Shown: positions 59,251 through 64,000 of the stretch, one piece after another
Numbering within the stretch: position 1 is the first letter of the stretch
Layout: each line of letters begins with the position of its first letter
Assembly (NCBI GenBank): GCA_947044405.1
Contig: CAMRHE010000054.1
Location: forward strand, 1,612,001-1,676,000
Source: Leptodactylus fallax
Taxonomy: Eukaryota > Chordata > Amphibia > Anura > Leptodactylidae
Reading direction: 5' to 3'
DNA length: 64,000 bases
Position numbers and translations under genes: made by a program
The notes under the pieces: generated by a model
The model's database searches: none
What the model saw: the letters and a program-made list of their open reading frames with translations, nothing else
Told to the model about the DNA's origin: nothing

Positions 59251-60619
59251 AAGTTCATAGGAGCCCTAAGAATATTCTACACTATGTTCTAAGCCAATTT
59301 AAGATGAGGTTCATACCGAAGATAGATAGAAAAAATTGCAGGAATTATTGGTTAACACTCCTAAAATCATGTCCCTCTTTTACCAATTACACCTGAAGAG
59401 TCTGAGGAGATGCAGAGGGTGCAGTTTCACCCAGGTCAAGGAGCCTTAGAGGGGTCATAAGGTGTGTCTTCCTAATACCAGGAGACCAGTACTATAAATG
59501 ATACATTATAGTTGGGGTGCCTGATACAGATTTAGCATTGGTGCCCAGGAGCTTCATGTCACATCTCAGGTTCATACTCATGATATTTTTGTTTTGTTTA
59601 AGATACTTCTCGCAACAAGTTAATTCACTATACATATAACAAGTGCACAGTTTTACTCGCAGTAAAATTATTTCTGTGTTCTTCACTTCTGAATATAAAT
59701 CTAAGTGCAAAATACAGAATTGCATTTAGTAGATAATGGAAAATATCCACATCCTTGAATAGTTGATGCTTGAGCACAATGGATGGGCTCTCAGATCTAT
59801 ACCAAGTACCATGTGCATAATTTCATGTTAGATATGGTAGGATTTCTTTTTTACAATATATAACTGTTGAATCTGTATTCCTATGGAATAAAATTGTAAA
59901 TTAAGTTCTATGTCTCTTTAAAATAACAAATAGCTTTGTAGATCAACTCTCCTGGAATAAAAAGTGGATTTTTACATCAAATTGATAGTGAAAATAAGCA
60001 AGTTTTAATATTCATAGGAATTTTCTGCAAAAGATCTCAACTTCTCATACAAGTATTTCTGTTATGAGTGCTGGCCTACAAAGAATGAAAATCTGAAAGA
60101 TTCTGCATTTCTGGTGCTTGAACAAAGGAGTCGAAATTAAATCCCCAGAACAAATTTGACTATAACCGCAAGGAACCACATTATACATTACCTTAGAAAC
60201 ATTTTATTATTCACACCGTCAGCTATCTAAAGCCTTCTAGACAGAAGCCTGCTCCTCAGTTTAACAACTTCAGCAGTGCTCTTGAATCAACTTATACATT
60301 CTCAACTCTGTATATCTGCACAACATGGGAACTAGCAGATAACTGCAGTTCTATTTTATTACATAGATATTAATAGTATCAAGAAACAATATTTCCTTCA
60401 ACTTTTCTTCTCCAAAAGCTTTAAAAGCTGCATGCAAGGTAAATAAGCATGGGGAGATAGGGTTATAGGTAGAGATGGGAGATCCTCTCAAGATTGCTTT
60501 GGGTTTAGGTGGATTGGGTCCCAGATTAGTTTTGGATCGAACAAGTTTGGTACTAATCAAACTTAAATTGGCTTAAAACATAGTGTGTAACACTGTCTGG
60601 GCTCAACTTTCAGACCTTA
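59251..60619. other. Non-coding spacer between hAT copies
   Basis: No gene, no repeat recognised; AT-rich. It is the sequence separating the two inverted hAT copies. Confidence 0.4.
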
Positions 60620-63600
60620 TCTATCCAATTTCTAGCTCTTTGAGGCAAACACTGCTGAAGTTATGTCAAAGTGAAAGTGAGATGTATGCCTATGGAAAAA
60701 CTTATTTTAAGCAGTGGATACAAACTCCGACTTTAATCATACACTGCGTTGACGCTAACTTTTACACATTTTAACATTTAAAATGCTCCAAAAATTACCC
60801 CTTTTTAGGGAAAAGATGCTTGCCCTTAGCCTTTTAAAAACATATGGCAGTTATATTGCAAAAATCAATAGTTTTGAAGAAAAATTTGCACTTTTCGATG
60901 ACTTGTGAGTGCTACAGGCTTGATTGGGAGACAAATTTATCGTGAACTTAGTTGAAAATGTATGGTGAACCTAGTTGAAAAGTGATGAAGCAGTTGTCAA
61001 AAAAAAAAAAATCCCTTTATGGGCACATATGTGAAATCAAAATGTTTTTTTTTTTTTTTTTTTTTTTATGGCAACACCGTAGCACAGAGTGGTCTAGTGG
61101 TATGTGATGGATCAGGCCACAGGACATGTCTGGTTGAGTGGTGGTAGCTGTGGCAACATGAGTGGCAGTACAACATGGAATGATATGATGGCAAAGTAAG
61201 CAGGACATGTCTGGCTGAGTGGTGGCAGTGGTGATAGCTGTTTATGAGTAACTGGCATCAGTAGTACAGCAAATGTACGTGATACAGGGAGACGGTGGCA
61301 TCACTATTCAGAGGCATCAGCCAGAGTTGAGTGAAAATCCTCACTGATCCATGCCTGATTCATTTTGAGAAAAGTAATTTTTTCCATACTAGCAGTGGAC
61401 AGTTTTGTCCTTCTAAGTGTTATAATGCAGCTCTGAACACCCTGTCAGCCGTTACGCTTGAGTTCAGACAAGATATAACACTCATGGCAAACTGGGCAAG
61501 CTTCCACTACTCCAACCTATTGACCAAGAATTTCACGAGATCTCAGCTATCTGTTGGAATATAGGCGCACTAAAGGTACAGCTGTACCTGCTGGTGCAGC
61601 TGAAGGGTGCCAGTTGCCTGTAGTGGCTCCTCATGCCACTGTGAGCTGAAACATTTCTGTTTCATGATGCTCCAGATACTGCACTGGCTGCTGTTTTTAC
61701 TCCTGACACTTGTAGCTGTGGCACTGGCTGAAAAGATGAAGTGCTGGCTGAGTGAAGTGAAATGGGAGCAGATAGAGGGCACCTGAGTACGCATACAACT
61801 GGCACTTGCAGAGGTTCCATAAGTGCTGCAGTAAGCTGATACAATTCAAATTTTTCTTCCCTTTGGCTTTATAGCGAGGGTCTAATAGAATTGCTATCCA
61901 GTACTCATCCCTCTGCTGTGTAAGCAGCGGAGCACACAGCCTGCCATGCTTACCAGCATGTGCACAGACCCAGGGGCCTGCCATGGTTGGTGTTCTTGTC
62001 CAGCCTGGTTGACATCATCATCGTCATAATCATCATCTTGTAAGAAATAAGGGTAAGCCTCTTCCCCTGGTTGTGCCTGTGGCATATAAAGGGCCCCCTC
62101 TGCATCCACAGGTCAGTCTTCCTCCTCCTCCTCCTCTTACAGTATAGGAGTCACAGTTCCTCCTCAACATCCTCATCCTCCTCCATCAACACCACTGACT
62201 ACGAGGTAGAAGCTGTTCCTCCTTTTTCATCATTACATGACTATAAAGGAATAACATCACTGAAGCTGCCGTTATCCCACCTGAAAAATCAAGCAGGGTA
62301 TATTTTGCGACATAAACAATGCTGAAATGCGAGAGACTTTTCTGGCCATAAGGAGCACCTCTTTTAAGCTACTATATAGGTTAATAAAGTGGCGAACTAC
62401 CAGAATAAGCACATACACCATACAGGGTTAATGTGAGATTCGACACAACTGCAATGCAGCAACAATATTGATGCCATTACTGGCAACGCTTCCCAGTTGT
62501 AGTTAGCAAGGATCCATACAACAAGATACTTACTGCAGGATATAGCAAAGCAGCTCCTCCACTGTGTGGCTCCTCTGATCCAGGCTCATTCATTTTAAAA
62601 GTGCATGACAACACTTGACTTTACACCCATGAAAGAGGGGTGATGAGGAGGAATGGAAGCAATGCCTTGCCCCTGGGAAGATGGTGGCCGGAAATGGTCT
62701 ATAGAGGAGGATCGAGAGGAGGTGGATGAGCCCTGCCTGGTGTTAGAACTGGCACCTGGCCTTGTTGCATTTCTGGATTATGGCCACTGCCACTCAAGAC
62801 ATTGACCCAGTGGGCCGTGAAAGCCAAGTATTGTCCTTGTCCATAATTGCTGCTCCATGGGTCGACAGTGGCGTGTACCTTTCCCCAGACTGACATATCC
62901 AAGGAAAGGCCCATATTCTCCAACTCATGGCGATATAAAGCAGGGACAGCTTTCCTAGAGAATAATCAAGTGCATGCCATCAATTCATGAAACACAGTGA
63001 AATCCATTAAGTGGTACAGCAGAGACCACACTGCCAGCAGCTTGGCAGGTGTGAGTTAAGTTGCAGAAACGCCAGATGACTGGGTGCATAATGCTGTTGC
63101 CTGGACACACGTTTCCTTATAGATGAGAATGTTGAGGTGGAAGAGAAGTAGGAGGTGTAGGAGATACAGCTTGTGATAATGATGATGATAACGACGACCA
63201 TGTGCTAAGTGTAGATGTGTCATGCCTACAAGGAAGATCACATGGAGAAGGAGTAGGATAGTCTTGCTCACTTCCCCTGCCAGTACCACTACCAATTCTA
63301 TTTTGTCAAATAAGATAGTGATGTACTTTCATGTGAGTATATAAAGATGTCGTATCCACATTAGTTCCAAGTTTTTGCTTGCAGATGTTCCACTTTGCCA
63401 TGTTTTTATCATTTGGAATGTAGAAACAAATTCCCACATGGAAGATGACCACATGTAGTTGCTGCCACCAACACTAGCAGCAGTGGAAACATGTCTGCCA
63501 CTTCCACCACCAGTCCCAGGCATGCTTTTTGGCTGTTTAGCCTGTGCATTGGCTAGAATTGTTACTTTCACCACTGCTACTGCCCTCTTCATCTGATGTC

Positions 63601-63990
63601 ACCTTAACACCCTGACTCAGTTGCCAGGTCCTATCCACAAAAGAATCATCATCATCGGCAATGCAATGTGATTGTCTCCCCTGCTTTTTTGACACATCAT
63701 AGCCATGGGATTCCTGCACACCCTCATAATTTCCACCTTCAGATTTACCCCTAGTTCCCCTACCAGAACAACCACTACCACCACTACCTCCACCACCAAC
63801 AGTCATGTCTTCTTCTTCTACTTGCAAACAATGCTGACTGTCGTCATCCAGCTCATCAAAAAGAGGAGGAAGTCTTTTCTGACTAGAATAAATAGGCTTC
63901 TCAGCAGGTGCCACATGACTACCAGGGATCTGTGTTAGCAAAGAATATGAAGGAGACAAGATTCACAGTCCAGAAAGGCCATGCCATAAA
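60620..63990 (-). pseudogene. BED-finger hAT transposase, degenerate
   Basis: On the - strand an acidic and Ser/Gly-rich N-terminal region (RLPPLFDELDDD near 63850) precedes a BED zinc finger: SSMWEFVSTF, then NICKQKLGTN and TTSLYTHMKVHH (63310-63440). Much of the catalytic RNase H-like region is decayed. YWIAILLDPRYKAKGKKNL (61850-61920) is the hAT block normally containing a DPR motif. The C-terminal dimerisation region is recognisable from SVISCLNSSVTADRVFRAAL to LKMNQAWISEDFHSTLADAS, ending at a stop near 61311. hAT transposases cut and paste with 8-bp duplications. Frameshifts and stops make it inactive. It resembles ZBED-type host genes but shows decay expected of a transposon. The 5' end may continue beyond the window. 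Confidence 0.72.
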
Positions 63991-64000
63991 TTATGTGTTA

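Noticed and set aside
61310..63990. Domesticated ZBED host gene
   Set aside because: Frameshifts, stops and a second decayed copy nearby indicate a dead transposon rather than a conserved gene.

Overview
The window is vertebrate intergenic DNA, most likely from an amphibian (probably an anuran with a large genome). That is inferred from its transposon mix: L1-type LINEs, Ty3/gypsy LTR elements, Tc1 elements, a BED-finger hAT, and many foldback MITEs with TTAAAGGGG-type ends. I found no host protein-coding gene, rRNA, tRNA or CRISPR array. Nearly every long reading frame is a transposon frame or a shadow of one.

Layout. 1-4060: homopolymer-rich repeats, a dead Tc1 copy, a TTAA foldback MITE and an exon-like repeat. 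4630-6425: 5'-truncated L1 on the + strand, split by a MITE. 8305-22210: a degenerate L1 on the - strand, split by three later insertions: an unclassified repeat (9340-9954), a solo LTR (10129-11284, target duplication CATA), and a full-length gypsy element, 'gypsy-1' (12199-21052, duplication ATAC). 23830-25158: foldback MITE carrying an internally deleted Tc1. 27707-28754: TA-flanked foldback element whose arms contain hexamer-derived minisatellites. 29237-38896: second full-length gypsy element, 'gypsy-2', itself hit by an apparently intact DD35E Tc1 (30437-32003) inside gag and by a 900-bp block of three 311-bp tandem repeats inside RNase H. 40139-42041: 1.9-kb palindrome. 42956-43430: L1 ORF1 fragment. 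46916-47291: Tc1/mariner MITE. 50108-52320: TTAA MITE containing a near-perfect inverted repeat with 740-bp arms. 53785-55045: 31-bp minisatellite. 56461-57481: dead Tc1. 58230-63990: two copies of one BED-hAT family, tail to tail.

How parts work together. Both gypsy elements have the order LTR-PBS-gag-PR-RT-RNaseH-IN-PPT-LTR. In both, gag and protease lie in different frames, and the last two gag codons of the overlap contain GTTAAAC in the register needed for a -1 ribosomal frameshift. This shared signal is the most interesting functional observation. Both elements are now defective through frameshifts, stops and insertions. The only complete-looking enzyme gene is the 338-residue Tc1 transposase at 30614-31630.

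All boundaries and homologies were read by eye. Family names rest on recognised motifs, not database searches.
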